DNA of 55,494 bases from JAJXWB01 sp039808645. GTDB taxonomy: Bacteria; Pseudomonadota; Alphaproteobacteria; Rhizobiales; Beijerinckiaceae. The translations under genes and the position numbers were made by a program. The stretch lies in NCBI GenBank assembly GCA_039808645.1, contig JBDHTL010000006.1:1-55494 (forward strand), written 5' to 3'. This document shows, piece by piece, positions 42,183 to 50,294 of this stretch. Under the pieces are notes generated by a model, which did no database searches, was not told where the DNA came from, and saw only the letters and a list, made by a program, of their open reading frames with translations. Each line of letters begins with the position of its first letter. Position 1 is the first letter of the stretch.

Positions 42183-43031
42183 TTACTTCTCCGTCTCGAC
42201 GAGACCCTTCACGAACAGTTTCTGCATCAGCACGACGACCAGCACCGGCGGCAGCATGGCGAGCACGGCGGTCGCCATCGCGAGCTGCCATTCGGTCAGC
42301 GCGTCCTGCACGGCGACGATCTTCTTGATGCCGATGACGATGGTCTGCATATCGTCGCGCGTGGTGATGAGCAGCGGCCAGAGATACTGGTTCCAGCCGT
42401 AGATGAAGAGGATGACGAACAGCGCGGCTATGTTGGTGCGCGAGAGCGGCAGCAGCACGTCCTTGAAGAAGCGCAGGGGACCGGCCGCGTCGATCTTGGC
42501 GGCCTCCAGCAATTCGTCGGGCACGGTCATGAAGAACTGCCGGAACAGCAGGGTCGCCGTGGCGGACGCGATCAGCGGCACGGAGAGGCCGGCATAGGTG
42601 TCGAGCATGCCGAGATCGGCGACGATCTTGTAGGTCGGATAGATGCGCACCTCGACCGGAAACATCAGCGTGAGGAAGATCAGCCAGAAGGCCGCCATGC
42701 GGAAGGGAAAGCGGAAATAGACTATGGCGTAGGCGGACACGAGCGAGATCGCGATCTTGCCGATGGCGATGATCATGGCCGAGACGAAGGAATTGAGCAG
42801 CATGACGTCCACATGCGCGCGCGTCGTCCTGCCGGTGCCCTCGAACAGGATGCGGCTGTAGTTCTCCAGGAGATGCGGGCCGGGCGTAAGGCCGAGCTGG
42901 CCATTGGCGATCGTTCCGGCGTCCCAGGTCGAGGCGACGAAAGCCATGTAGACGGGAAAGACGATCACCAGCACGCCGGCGATGAGCACGAGATGCGCGA
43001 TGACATTGCCGAAGGGGCGGTTTTCTACCAC
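42183..43031 (-). CDS. ugpE: sn-Glycerol-3-phosphate ABC transporter permease UgpE
   Basis: The 282-residue inner-membrane permease has six hydrophobic segments and the EAA loop EAAKIDAAGPLRFFKDVLLPLSRTNIAALF, with FIYGWNQYLWPLLITT near the C-terminus, as in UgpE. I place the start at GTG 43031 (MVENRPFGN), just outside the repeat element that fills the ugpA-ugpE gap; the open frame continues upstream to 43142, but those residues are translated repeat. GGAGGGGGG from the repeat lies at ribosome-site distance. UgpE pairs with UgpA to form the channel. Confidence 0.92.
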   Translation of the reverse strand: MVENRPFGNVIAHLVLIAGVLVIVFPVYMAFVASTWDAGTIANGQLGLTPGPHLLENYSRILFEGTGRTTRAHVDVMLLNSFVSAMIIAIGKIAISLVSAYAIVYFRFPFRMAAFWLIFLTLMFPVEVRIYPTYKIVADLGMLDTYAGLSVPLIASATATLLFRQFFMTVPDELLEAAKIDAAGPLRFFKDVLLPLSRTNIAALFVILFIYGWNQYLWPLLITTRDDMQTIVIGIKKIVAVQDALTEWQLAMATAVLAMLPPVLVVVLMQKLFVKGLVETEK

Positions 43032-43033
43032 TG

Positions 43034-43195
43034 GCCGCCCCCCTCCCCGGCCCTCCCCCGCTGCGCGGGAGAGGGAGCGGATTCGCGACGGCCCGTAGAA
43101 TCCGAGCGCACGGTCGTTGGCCCTCCCTTCTCCCGCAGACACGAAGTCGGCTGTTGCCGACTTCGGTCAGATACGGGGGAGGGCAAGGGCGGGGG
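43034..43195. repeat. C-rich inverted-repeat element between ugpA and ugpE
   Basis: Outer arms GCCCTCCCCCG (43050-43060) and CGGGGGAGGGC (43174-43184) are perfect inverted repeats. Inside are GCTGCGCGGGAGAGGGA, its near complement around 43130, and a perfect 9-bp hairpin GAAGTCGGC/GCCGACTTC (43143-43164). It belongs to the same class as the elements at 29872-30089 and 52351-52449. Confidence 0.85.
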
Positions 43196-43221
43196 CCGAT
43201 CCACAACGGCAATGTCGGCCA

Positions 43222-44103
43222 TCAGTATGTCACCTTGCGTTCGACATAGCGGAACTGGATCGAGGTCAGCGCGATGACGATGATCATAAGGATCACCGAT
43301 TGCGCGTTGGAGCCGCCGAGATCGCCGCCGAGCCGGCCGTCCGAGAAGACCTTGTAGACCAGCGTTTCCGTCGCCTTGGCGGGGCCGCCGCCGGTGACCG
43401 CGTCGATGATGCCGAGCGTGTCGAAGAAGACGTAGACGATGTTGACGACGACGAGGAAGAAGGTCGTCGGCGACAGCAGCGGGAAGACGATGGTCCAGAA
43501 GCGGCGCGCCGGTCGTGCGCCGTCGATCGCGGCCGCCTCGATCAGCGATTTCGGGATCGCCTGCAGGCCCGCGAGAAAGAACAGGAAATTGTAGCTGATC
43601 TGCTTCCACACGGCGGCGATGACGATCAGCGTCATCGCCTGGCCGCCGTTCAGCAGCGGATTCCAGTCGACGCCGAGGCGCTTCACGCCATGCGCGAAAT
43701 AGCCGAGCGAAGGCTGGAACAGGAATATCCAGATGACGCCGGCGACGGCGGGCGCCACCGCATAGGGCCAGACCAGCAGCGTCTGGTAGACGGTCTTGCC
43801 GCGAATGCCGCGATCGGCCTGCACGGCCAGCAGAAGCGCGATCGACAGCGAGGCGACCGTCACCGCGATGGCGAAGACCGCCGTCACGCCCATGGAATGG
43901 AAGTAATAGGGATCGCTGAACAGCGCCTTGTAATTCTCGAAACCGACGAAGTTCGAGGTTGTGCCGAAGGCGTCCTGGATGAAGAAGCTCTCCTTCACCG
44001 CCTGTGTGGCCGGCAAGTAGAAGAAGACGAGCGTGATGGCGAGCTGCGGGGCGACCAGCAGGTAGGGCAGCAGCTTGTTGGAGAAGGTGGCGCGCTTTTC
44101 CAT
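43222..44103 (-). CDS. ugpA: sn-Glycerol-3-phosphate ABC transporter permease UgpA
   Basis: The 293-residue permease has six membrane segments, beginning LLPYLLVAPQLAITLVFFYLP, and the EAA loop EAAAIDGARPARRFWTIVFPLLSP. The stretch FDTLGIIDAVTGGGPAKATETLVYKVF is typical of UgpA. It forms the membrane channel with UgpE. It lies 154 bp after ugpB, the gap being filled with palindromic repeats, and before ugpE with a second repeat element in between, so the operon is intact but interrupted by repeats at two junctions. Confidence 0.95.
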   Translation of the reverse strand: MEKRATFSNKLLPYLLVAPQLAITLVFFYLPATQAVKESFFIQDAFGTTSNFVGFENYKALFSDPYYFHSMGVTAVFAIAVTVASLSIALLLAVQADRGIRGKTVYQTLLVWPYAVAPAVAGVIWIFLFQPSLGYFAHGVKRLGVDWNPLLNGGQAMTLIVIAAVWKQISYNFLFFLAGLQAIPKSLIEAAAIDGARPARRFWTIVFPLLSPTTFFLVVVNIVYVFFDTLGIIDAVTGGGPAKATETLVYKVFSDGRLGGDLGGSNAQSVILMIIVIALTSIQFRYVERKVTY

Positions 44104-44116
44104 TTTTCAGTCCGTC

Positions 44117-44241
44117 ATGGCCGGGCTTGTCCCGGCCATCCACGCCGCGCCGTCCGCGGCGCACGCCAAGATCATCACGGAGCTTCCCGGCGACAGCAGC
44201 GCCTCATGGCGTGATGCCCGCGACAAGCGTGGGCATCACGC
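44117..44241. repeat. Two palindromic hairpins between ugpB and ugpA
   Basis: A perfect 9-bp hairpin ATGGCCGGG/CCCGGCCAT with CTTGT loop (44117-44139) and a second, GCGTGATGCCC/GGGCATCACGC with an 11-base loop (44209-44241). The first has the sequence of a repeat that is frequent between genes in this order (CGTCATGGCCGGGCTTGTCC). They could alter the level of ugpA relative to ugpB mRNA. Confidence 0.8.
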
Positions 44242-44257
44242 GGAGGCAAGGCCCAGC

Positions 44258-45562
44258 CTACTTCCCCGCGGTCCGCTCGAACTGGCGCAGCATGTTGTCG
44301 CCGCGCGACACCGCGTCGTCGAGCGCCTGCTTGGCGGTCTTCTTGCCGGCGAGCGCCTGCTCGATCTCCTCGGACCAGACGTCGCGCATCTGCACCATGT
44401 TGCCGAAGCGCAGGCCGCGCGAATTTTCGGTCGGCTCCTTGTTGGTGAGCTCCAGCAGCGGCACTTCGAGGATCGGGTTCTCCTTGTAGAAGCCCTCCGC
44501 CTTCACCTTCGCATAGGCCGCCTTGGTGATCGGCAGATAGCCCGATTTCTTGTGCAGCTCGATCTGCCGGTCGGTTTCCGAGAGGAAGCTGAGGAATTTC
44601 GCGACGCCCTTGTATTCGGTCGCGTTCTTGCCGCCCATGACCCAGAGCGAGGCGCCGCCGATGATCGAATTCTGCGGCGCGCCGGCAACGTCGGGATAAT
44701 AGGGCATGGGCGCCGCAGTATAGGCGAATTTCGCATTGGCCTTCACGTTGCCGTAGAAGCCGATCGAGGTCAGGAAGATCGGGCATTCGCCGGACGTGAA
44801 GCGCCCCTCGCCGCTGTTGGCGCGGCCCGAGTAGTCGTAGGTCTTGTCCTTCTGCAATTCAGCGAGCGTCGACAGGAATTTCACGTGCAGCGGCGAGTTG
44901 AACTTGAGCTGCGTGTCGAAGCCGTCGAGGCCGTTGGCCTTGGTGCCGATCGGCACGTTGTGCCACGCCGAGAACTGCTCGACGATCGCCCAGGGGGCCC
45001 AGGCGTTCGACAGGCCGCAGGTCGGCGAGGTCGCGTGCAGCTTCTTCGCCGCGTCGAAGACCTCCGGCCAGGTCTTCAGCTTGGCCGCGTCGACGCCGGC
45101 CTTTTCGAGCGCGTCCTTGTTCAGCCACATGACCATGGAGGACGAGTTGAAGGGAAACGACAGCATCTCCCCCTTCAGCGTCGAGTAATAGCCAGTGATC
45201 GTGGTCAGGTAGGCCTTGGGATCGAAAGTCTCGCCGGCTTCCGCCATCAGCTGGTAGACCGGCTTCACCGCGCCCTTGGCCGCCATCATCGTGGCGGTTC
45301 CGACCTCGAACACCTGCAGGATGTGCGGCGCCTGACCCGCGCGGTAGGCGGCGATACCGGCGTTCATCGTGTCGGCGTAGCCGCCCTTGTAGACCGGCGT
45401 CACCTTGTAGTCGGCCTGCGCGGCGTTGAAGTCGTTCGAGAGCTTGACGATGAGATCGTTGTTGGCGCCGGTCATGGCGTGCCACCACTGGATCTCCGTG
45501 GCGGCCAGCGCTGGCAGGCTCGCGCCGGAAAGCAGGAATGCGGCCAAGGCGAAGCGTTTCAT
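44258..45562 (-). CDS. ugpB: sn-Glycerol-3-phosphate ABC transporter binding protein UgpB
   Basis: The 434-residue periplasmic protein has a signal peptide (FALAAFLLSGASLPALA before ATEIQWWHAM). The UgpB family hallmarks are IQWWHAMTGANNDLIVKLSNDFNAAQ at the mature N-terminus, FNSSSMVMWLNKDAL, and WAPWAIVEQFSAWHN and PYYPDV. It captures glycerol-3-phosphate or glycerophosphodiesters for UgpAEC. GGGAG precedes the ATG. First gene of the operon; three Pho-box-like direct repeats lie 59-87 bases upstream, matching known PhoB control of ugp genes. ugpQ is not present. Confidence 0.96.
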   Translation of the reverse strand: MKRFALAAFLLSGASLPALAATEIQWWHAMTGANNDLIVKLSNDFNAAQADYKVTPVYKGGYADTMNAGIAAYRAGQAPHILQVFEVGTATMMAAKGAVKPVYQLMAEAGETFDPKAYLTTITGYYSTLKGEMLSFPFNSSSMVMWLNKDALEKAGVDAAKLKTWPEVFDAAKKLHATSPTCGLSNAWAPWAIVEQFSAWHNVPIGTKANGLDGFDTQLKFNSPLHVKFLSTLAELQKDKTYDYSGRANSGEGRFTSGECPIFLTSIGFYGNVKANAKFAYTAAPMPYYPDVAGAPQNSIIGGASLWVMGGKNATEYKGVAKFLSFLSETDRQIELHKKSGYLPITKAAYAKVKAEGFYKENPILEVPLLELTNKEPTENSRGLRFGNMVQMRDVWSEEIEQALAGKKTAKQALDDAVSRGDNMLRQFERTAGK

Positions 45563-45620
45563 GGACTGGCTCCCTAGTGTCTCGACGGGGCGGCTTCTAG
45601 CGGCCGCCCTCTTCAGGTCC

Positions 45621-45649
45621 GTGACATATTCATGACGGAGCCGTGACGG
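45621..45649 (-). promoter_or_regulatory. Pho-box-like triple direct repeat before ugpB
   Basis: On the minus strand three heptamers CCGTCAC, CCGTCAT and ATGTCAC occur with four-base spacers (period 11 bp). The PhoB consensus is CTGTCAT-N4-CTGTCAT with the same period; each unit matches at five or more of seven positions. The site is 59 bp from the ugpB start, where PhoB-activated promoters are expected. Confidence 0.75.
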
Positions 45650-45668
45650 CCCGGCAAGTGCGCAGGCC

Positions 45669-47261
45669 CTAAGCCGCGCGGATCAGGTCGGCCGCCTTCT
45701 CGCCGATCATCATGGTCGGCGCATTGGTGTTGCCGCCGATCAGCGTCGGCATGATCGAGGCGTCGACGACGCGCAGACCCTCCAGCCCGTGCACGCGCAA
45801 TTGCGCGTCGACCACCGCGGTCGCGGCGTCCGGGCCCATCATGCAGGTGCCGACCGGGTGATAGACCGTGTCGACGCGCCGGCGCAGGAAGTCGCGGATC
45901 TGATCGTCGCTCTCCACGCCCGCGCTGAACATCTCGCTCGTCGCCTGCGACTTGAGCGCCGGCGCCTCCATGATCCGTCGCGTCAGCTTGAAGCCGGCGA
46001 CCATGACCTCGAGATCCTCGACCTCGCCGAGGAAGTTCGGGTCGATCAGCGGCGCGGCCGACGGATCGGCGCTCGCCAGCGTTACCGCGCCGCGGCTCTT
46101 GGGGCGCAGCAGGCAGACGTGACAGGAGAAGCCGTGGCCCATGTGCATCTTGCGCGCGTGGTCGTCGACGGTGGCGACGACGAAATGCAATTGCACGTCC
46201 GGGATGTCGAGATCGGGCCGCGTCTTCAGGAAGCCGCCGGCCTCCGCGAAATTGGTCGAGACCACGCCCTTGCGCTCGCGCCGGTAGCGCGCGATCTCGC
46301 CCATCATCTTCCAGGCGCCGCGCAGGCTGTAGCCGACCGTCTCCAGCGAACTCGTGCGGTAGTTGAGGATCGCGTCGGGATGGTCCTGCAGATTGGCGCC
46401 GACGCCGGGCAGATGGTGAACCGGCGTCACGCCGACCTTCTGCAGCGCGGCGGCGTCGCCGACGCCCGACAGCATGAGCAATTGCGGACTGCCGAAGGCG
46501 CCGCCGGCCAGGAGCACCTCGCGGCGCGCGCGCACCGTCTTCGTCTCGCCGCCGATGCGGATCTCGGCGCCGACCGCGCGCCTGCCGTCGAACAGGATTT
46601 TCAGAATCTGCGCGCCGGTCCGGACGGACAGGTTCGGCCGCTTGCCGATGTAGGGATGGATGTAGGCGCGCGCGGCGCTGCAGCGCTCGCCGTTGATCTG
46701 CGTCACCTGGTAGATTCCGCAGCCCTCCTGCTTCGGGCCGTTGAAATCCGAGGTCAGCGGCAACTGGCACTCGCGCACCGCGTCGAGGAAGCGCTGCTGG
46801 AACGGGTTGCCGGTGCGCAGTTCCGCGACGTTGAGCGGGCCGCCCTTGCCGTGGAATTCGTCGGAATGCGTCTCGTTGTTCTCCGACTTGCGGAAGTAGG
46901 GAAGCACGTCGGCGTAGGACCAGCCGGGATTTCCGAGCGCGGCCCAATGGTCGTAGTCCCAGGCGTGGCCGCGGATGTAGACCATGGCGTTGATGCCGGA
47001 GGAGCCGCCGAGCGTCTTGCCGCGCGGCTGATAGCCGCGCCGTCCGCCGAGCCCCTTCTGCGGCGTCGTCTCGTAGGCCCAGTTCTTGATCTTGCGCGGC
47101 AGGATCGCGGCGGCCGCCAGCGGCGTCCAGATCATCCAGCTCTTGCCGTCGTCGCCGGCCTCGAACAGTCCCACGCTCGTCCTGGGGTCCTCGCTCAAGC
47201 GGCCCGCGACCGCACATCCGCCCGACCCGCCGCCGAGGACGAGAAAATCGAACTCTTCCAC
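45669..47261 (-). CDS. GMC-family FAD-dependent oxidoreductase, choline/alcohol dehydrogenase-like
   Basis: The 530-residue flavoprotein has the FAD-binding start FDFLVLGGGSGGCAVAGRLSED, the GMC signature 1 KTLGGSSGINAMVYIRGHAWDYD, signature 2 GGAFGSPQLLMLSGVG, and the C-terminal active-site blocks VYHPVGTCMMG (catalytic His) and GGNTNAPTMMIGEKAADLI. This is the choline dehydrogenase-like branch, which oxidises alcohols at the membrane or in the cytoplasm. Without betB or betI nearby, choline cannot be assumed. GTG start with GGGAGG six bases upstream. A GTTTA/TAAAC inverted repeat 18 bp upstream is a candidate operator. Confidence 0.92.
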   Translation of the reverse strand: MEEFDFLVLGGGSGGCAVAGRLSEDPRTSVGLFEAGDDGKSWMIWTPLAAAAILPRKIKNWAYETTPQKGLGGRRGYQPRGKTLGGSSGINAMVYIRGHAWDYDHWAALGNPGWSYADVLPYFRKSENNETHSDEFHGKGGPLNVAELRTGNPFQQRFLDAVRECQLPLTSDFNGPKQEGCGIYQVTQINGERCSAARAYIHPYIGKRPNLSVRTGAQILKILFDGRRAVGAEIRIGGETKTVRARREVLLAGGAFGSPQLLMLSGVGDAAALQKVGVTPVHHLPGVGANLQDHPDAILNYRTSSLETVGYSLRGAWKMMGEIARYRRERKGVVSTNFAEAGGFLKTRPDLDIPDVQLHFVVATVDDHARKMHMGHGFSCHVCLLRPKSRGAVTLASADPSAAPLIDPNFLGEVEDLEVMVAGFKLTRRIMEAPALKSQATSEMFSAGVESDDQIRDFLRRRVDTVYHPVGTCMMGPDAATAVVDAQLRVHGLEGLRVVDASIMPTLIGGNTNAPTMMIGEKAADLIRAA

Positions 47262-47278
47262 GATCCGCCTCCCTTGTG

Positions 47279-47292
47279 GTTTAGCGATAAAC
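47279..47292. promoter_or_regulatory. Inverted repeat GTTTA-N4-TAAAC in the GMC/ACT-protein intergenic region
   Basis: GTTTAGCGATAAAC is a 5-bp inverted repeat with a 4-bp spacer, 17 bases before the GMC start codon and about 95 bases before the ACT-domain gene on the other strand. It overlaps an AT-rich patch (ATAAACTATATGG) that could hold a promoter -10. A repressor site is inferred. Confidence 0.4.
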
Positions 47293-47387
47293 TATATGGA
47301 TTTCGACGCGGCGGGGAGTCCCTATCTCGCCGCGTTGCCATTTCCCGTCGCCGCCTTCAGGATCGCGGCCCGCATACGGAGACGAAG

Positions 47388-47909
47388 ATGACGCCACTGG
47401 TCCTGACGCTGATTGGCGACGACAAGCCAGGCCTCGTCAATGCCGCGTCCGAAGCGGTGGCGGCGCATGGCGGCACCTGGCTCGAGAGCCGGCTGGCGCG
47501 GCTTGCCGGCAAGTTCGCGGGCATCGTGCTGATAGAGGCTCCGGACGAGAAGACGGAGGCGCTGACGGGCGCCCTGCGCGCGCTGGAGAGCGCCGGCCTC
47601 AAGGTCGCCGTGGAGCGCGGCGCGGCGCAGGCGGCGCCGACGGCCGGCGCCCGCCATCTCGACATCGAGATCGTCGGCCACGAGCGACCCGGCATCGTGC
47701 GCGACCTGACGCAGGCGCTGAAGAACCTCGGGGCGAATATCGAGGAGTTTTCGAGCGGCGTCGAAAGCGCGGCTTTCACCGGCGCCGAAATGTTCCGCGC
47801 GAAAATCCGTGTCGGCCTGCCGGAGACGCTCACGCCCGCCGAATTGCGGCGCACGCTGGAGCGGCTCGCCGGCGAGATCATGGTCGATCTGACGCTACGC
47901 GACGAATAG
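47388..47909 (+). CDS. Double ACT-domain protein, GcvR-like
   Basis: The 173-residue protein is made of two ACT domains: LVLTLIGDDKPGLVNAASEAVAAHGGTW at the start and LDIEIVGHERPGIVRDLTQALKNLGANI from about residue 90. This layout and the GDDKPGLV and GHERPGIV glycine turns match GcvR and related regulatory proteins that modulate amino-acid responsive transcription factors. In E. coli GcvR holds GcvA in check at low glycine; neither gcvA nor gcvTHP is nearby, so the role is unproven. GGAGACGAAG lies before the ATG. Confidence 0.88.
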   Translation: MTPLVLTLIGDDKPGLVNAASEAVAAHGGTWLESRLARLAGKFAGIVLIEAPDEKTEALTGALRALESAGLKVAVERGAAQAAPTAGARHLDIEIVGHERPGIVRDLTQALKNLGANIEEFSSGVESAAFTGAEMFRAKIRVGLPETLTPAELRRTLERLAGEIMVDLTLRDE

Positions 47910-47999
47910 CGCGTGCCGCCCACCCCAAACACTTAACCGGCCCTTAATCCGCCTTCGTTACTCCTCATCAACGCCGTCTCGACAGGACGATGGACGGAT

Positions 48000-50294
48000 A
48001 TGCGGGGTTTTGGCGGATCGAAGGAAAAGCCGGATCGCGGCTCGCGTCGGGAGCCGGGCTTCGACGATCCGCGCAGGGAGGGCCTGCGCGTCGAAGCCGA
48101 CGACCGGATCGCGGGCGGGCGCAGGAGCGCACGCGCAGGCGACGGCCGGCGCGAGCCGCGCCTGAGCACGGACGGCGACCTGCGCGCCGATCCGCGGGAG
48201 AAATCTGTGGGCCGCAAGACAAGCGAGGCAGACGGCGGCGGTCGCGCGAAGGCGCGGCGCAGGCGGCGGTCGCGTTCGCTCGCCGGACAGCTGGTCTACT
48301 GGGTTCTGGTGTTGGGCGTATGGGGCGCGATCGCGACGACCGCCGTATTCGCCTATTACGCCGCGCAACTGCCGCCGATCGACCAGCTCGCCGTGCCCAA
48401 GCGGCCGCCGAACATCGCCATCCTCGGCATCGACGGCGACGTGCTCGCCAATCGCGGCGACACGGGCGGCCCGGCGATTCGGCTCGCCGAACTGCCGCCC
48501 TATCTGCCAAAAGCCTTCATCGCCATCGAGGACCGGCGCTTCTACGCGCATTGGGGCATCGACCCGATGGGCATTTCGCGCGCCATCGTGGCGAATGTCT
48601 TGAGACGTGGCGGCATGCAGGGCGGCTCGACCCTGACGCAGCAACTCGCCAAGAACCTGTTCCTGACGCAGGAGCGCACCTTCAGTCGCAAGATACAGGA
48701 GGCGATCCTCGCCCTGTGGCTGGAGCGGCGCTACTCGAAGGACCAGATCCTCGAACTCTATCTCAACCGCGTCTATTTCGGCTCGGGCGCCTATGGCGTG
48801 GAAGCCGCGAGCCAGCGCTATTTCGGGCATGGCGCGCGGCAGGCGACGCTCGGCGAATCGGCGATCCTGGCGGGCCTGATGAAGGCGCCGACCAAGCTCG
48901 CCCCCAACCGCAATCCGGAAGGCGCGAACGAACGCGCCACGCAGGTCATCACCGCGATGGCGCAGGAAGGCCATATCACCGAGGCGATGGCCAAGATCGC
49001 CCTCGCGCGGCCCGCGACCGCGCAGCGCGATACGGGCGGCGCGTCGATCAATTACGCCGCCGATTACGTGATGGACGCGCTCAACGACACGGTCGGCGCG
49101 ATCGACGAGGATCTCGTCGTCACCACCACGCTCTCCGGCGAGATGCAGAAAGCGGCCGAGCAGTCGCTCAACGAGGAGCTCGACAAGAAGGGCGCGAAGT
49201 TCGGCGTGTCGCAGGGCGCGGTCGTGTCGATGGACCCGAACGGCGCGATCCGCGCGCTGGTCGGCGGACGAAACTACGCCGAGAGCCAGTTCAATCGCGC
49301 CGTCGCCGCCAAGCGGCAGCCGGGCTCGGCCTTCAAGCCCTTCGTCTATCTGGCCGCGCTCGAACGCGGCCTGACGCCCGACACGGTGCGCGAGGACGGC
49401 CCAATCAACGTGAAGGGCTGGCGGCCCGAGAATTACAGCCGCGAATATTTCGGCCCGGTGACGCTGACCAATGCGCTCGCGCTGTCGCTCAACACGGTGG
49501 CGGTGAAACTCGGCCTCGAGGTCGGGCCGAAGGCGGTGATCTCGACGGCGCGCCGCCTCGGCATCCAGTCCGAACTACAGCCCAACGCCTCGATCGCGCT
49601 CGGCACGAGCGAGGTGACGCCGCTCGAACTCGTCAGCGCCTACGCGCCCTTCGCCAACGGCGGGATCGGCGTGCAGCCGCACATCATCACGCGCGTGCGC
49701 ACCGCCGACGGCAAGCTGCTCTACCAGCGGCGCGGCTCGTCGAACGGCCGCCTGATCGAGCCGCAATATGTGGCGATGATGAACGCGATGATGGAGGAGA
49801 CTCTGCTGACCGGCACGGCCAAGAAGGCCGCGCTGCCGGGCTGGCAGGCCGCCGGCAAGACCGGCACCAGCCAGGATTTCCGCGACGCCTGGTTCGTCGG
49901 CTACACGAGCGCGCTGGTGACCGGCGTCTGGCTCGGCAACGACGATTCCTCGTCCACCAGGCACGCCTCCGGCGGCAACCTGCCGGTGGACGTTTGGAGC
50001 CGGTTCATGCGGGCGGCGCTGAAGGGCCAGCCTGTCGCCGCGCTGCCCGGCGGCGCATGGCGGCCGGCCAATCTGCCGACGCCGCCCTCGGCGATTCCCG
50101 TGGCGCGCGGACCTGATCCGGCCGGCCCCGCGGCGGCCACCGGGGCGCCCGCAGCCCCGCCGAAACCCGTCCGCATGCCGCGGCCGCGCCCGGCCGACGA
50201 CTTTCTCCCGCCCGAGGATATCGGCGCGCAGGCGGCCGCGCGCGAATCGGCGCCGCGCGAGAAGAACTTCCTCGAAAAGCTGTTCGGCGGTTAG
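48000..50294 (+). CDS. Class A penicillin-binding protein 1A-type (transglycosylase/transpeptidase)
   Basis: The 764-residue protein polymerises and crosslinks peptidoglycan. A long arginine- and aspartate-rich cytoplasmic tail (1-96) precedes one membrane anchor (97-120). The GT51 domain has catalytic Glu177 in IAIEDRRFYAHWGID and GGSTLTQQLAKNLFL. The transpeptidase domain has Ser443 in RQPGSAFKPF (SxxK), SLN at 496-498 and KTGT at 620-623. The C-terminus is proline-rich and ends FLEKLFGG. Its TAG stop overlaps the stop of the convergent quinone reductase gene (TTAG, 50291-50294). The long tail is a possible site for regulation or protein contacts. Confidence 0.95.
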   Translation: MRGFGGSKEKPDRGSRREPGFDDPRREGLRVEADDRIAGGRRSARAGDGRREPRLSTDGDLRADPREKSVGRKTSEADGGGRAKARRRRRSRSLAGQLVYWVLVLGVWGAIATTAVFAYYAAQLPPIDQLAVPKRPPNIAILGIDGDVLANRGDTGGPAIRLAELPPYLPKAFIAIEDRRFYAHWGIDPMGISRAIVANVLRRGGMQGGSTLTQQLAKNLFLTQERTFSRKIQEAILALWLERRYSKDQILELYLNRVYFGSGAYGVEAASQRYFGHGARQATLGESAILAGLMKAPTKLAPNRNPEGANERATQVITAMAQEGHITEAMAKIALARPATAQRDTGGASINYAADYVMDALNDTVGAIDEDLVVTTTLSGEMQKAAEQSLNEELDKKGAKFGVSQGAVVSMDPNGAIRALVGGRNYAESQFNRAVAAKRQPGSAFKPFVYLAALERGLTPDTVREDGPINVKGWRPENYSREYFGPVTLTNALALSLNTVAVKLGLEVGPKAVISTARRLGIQSELQPNASIALGTSEVTPLELVSAYAPFANGGIGVQPHIITRVRTADGKLLYQRRGSSNGRLIEPQYVAMMNAMMEETLLTGTAKKAALPGWQAAGKTGTSQDFRDAWFVGYTSALVTGVWLGNDDSSSTRHASGGNLPVDVWSRFMRAALKGQPVAALPGGAWRPANLPTPPSAIPVARGPDPAGPAAATGAPAAPPKPVRMPRPRPADDFLPPEDIGAQAAARESAPREKNFLEKLFGG

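Noticed and set aside
45669..47261. betA choline dehydrogenase in a betaine operon
   Set aside because: No betB, betI or choline transporter is nearby; the GMC family is broad, so the symbol is withheld.
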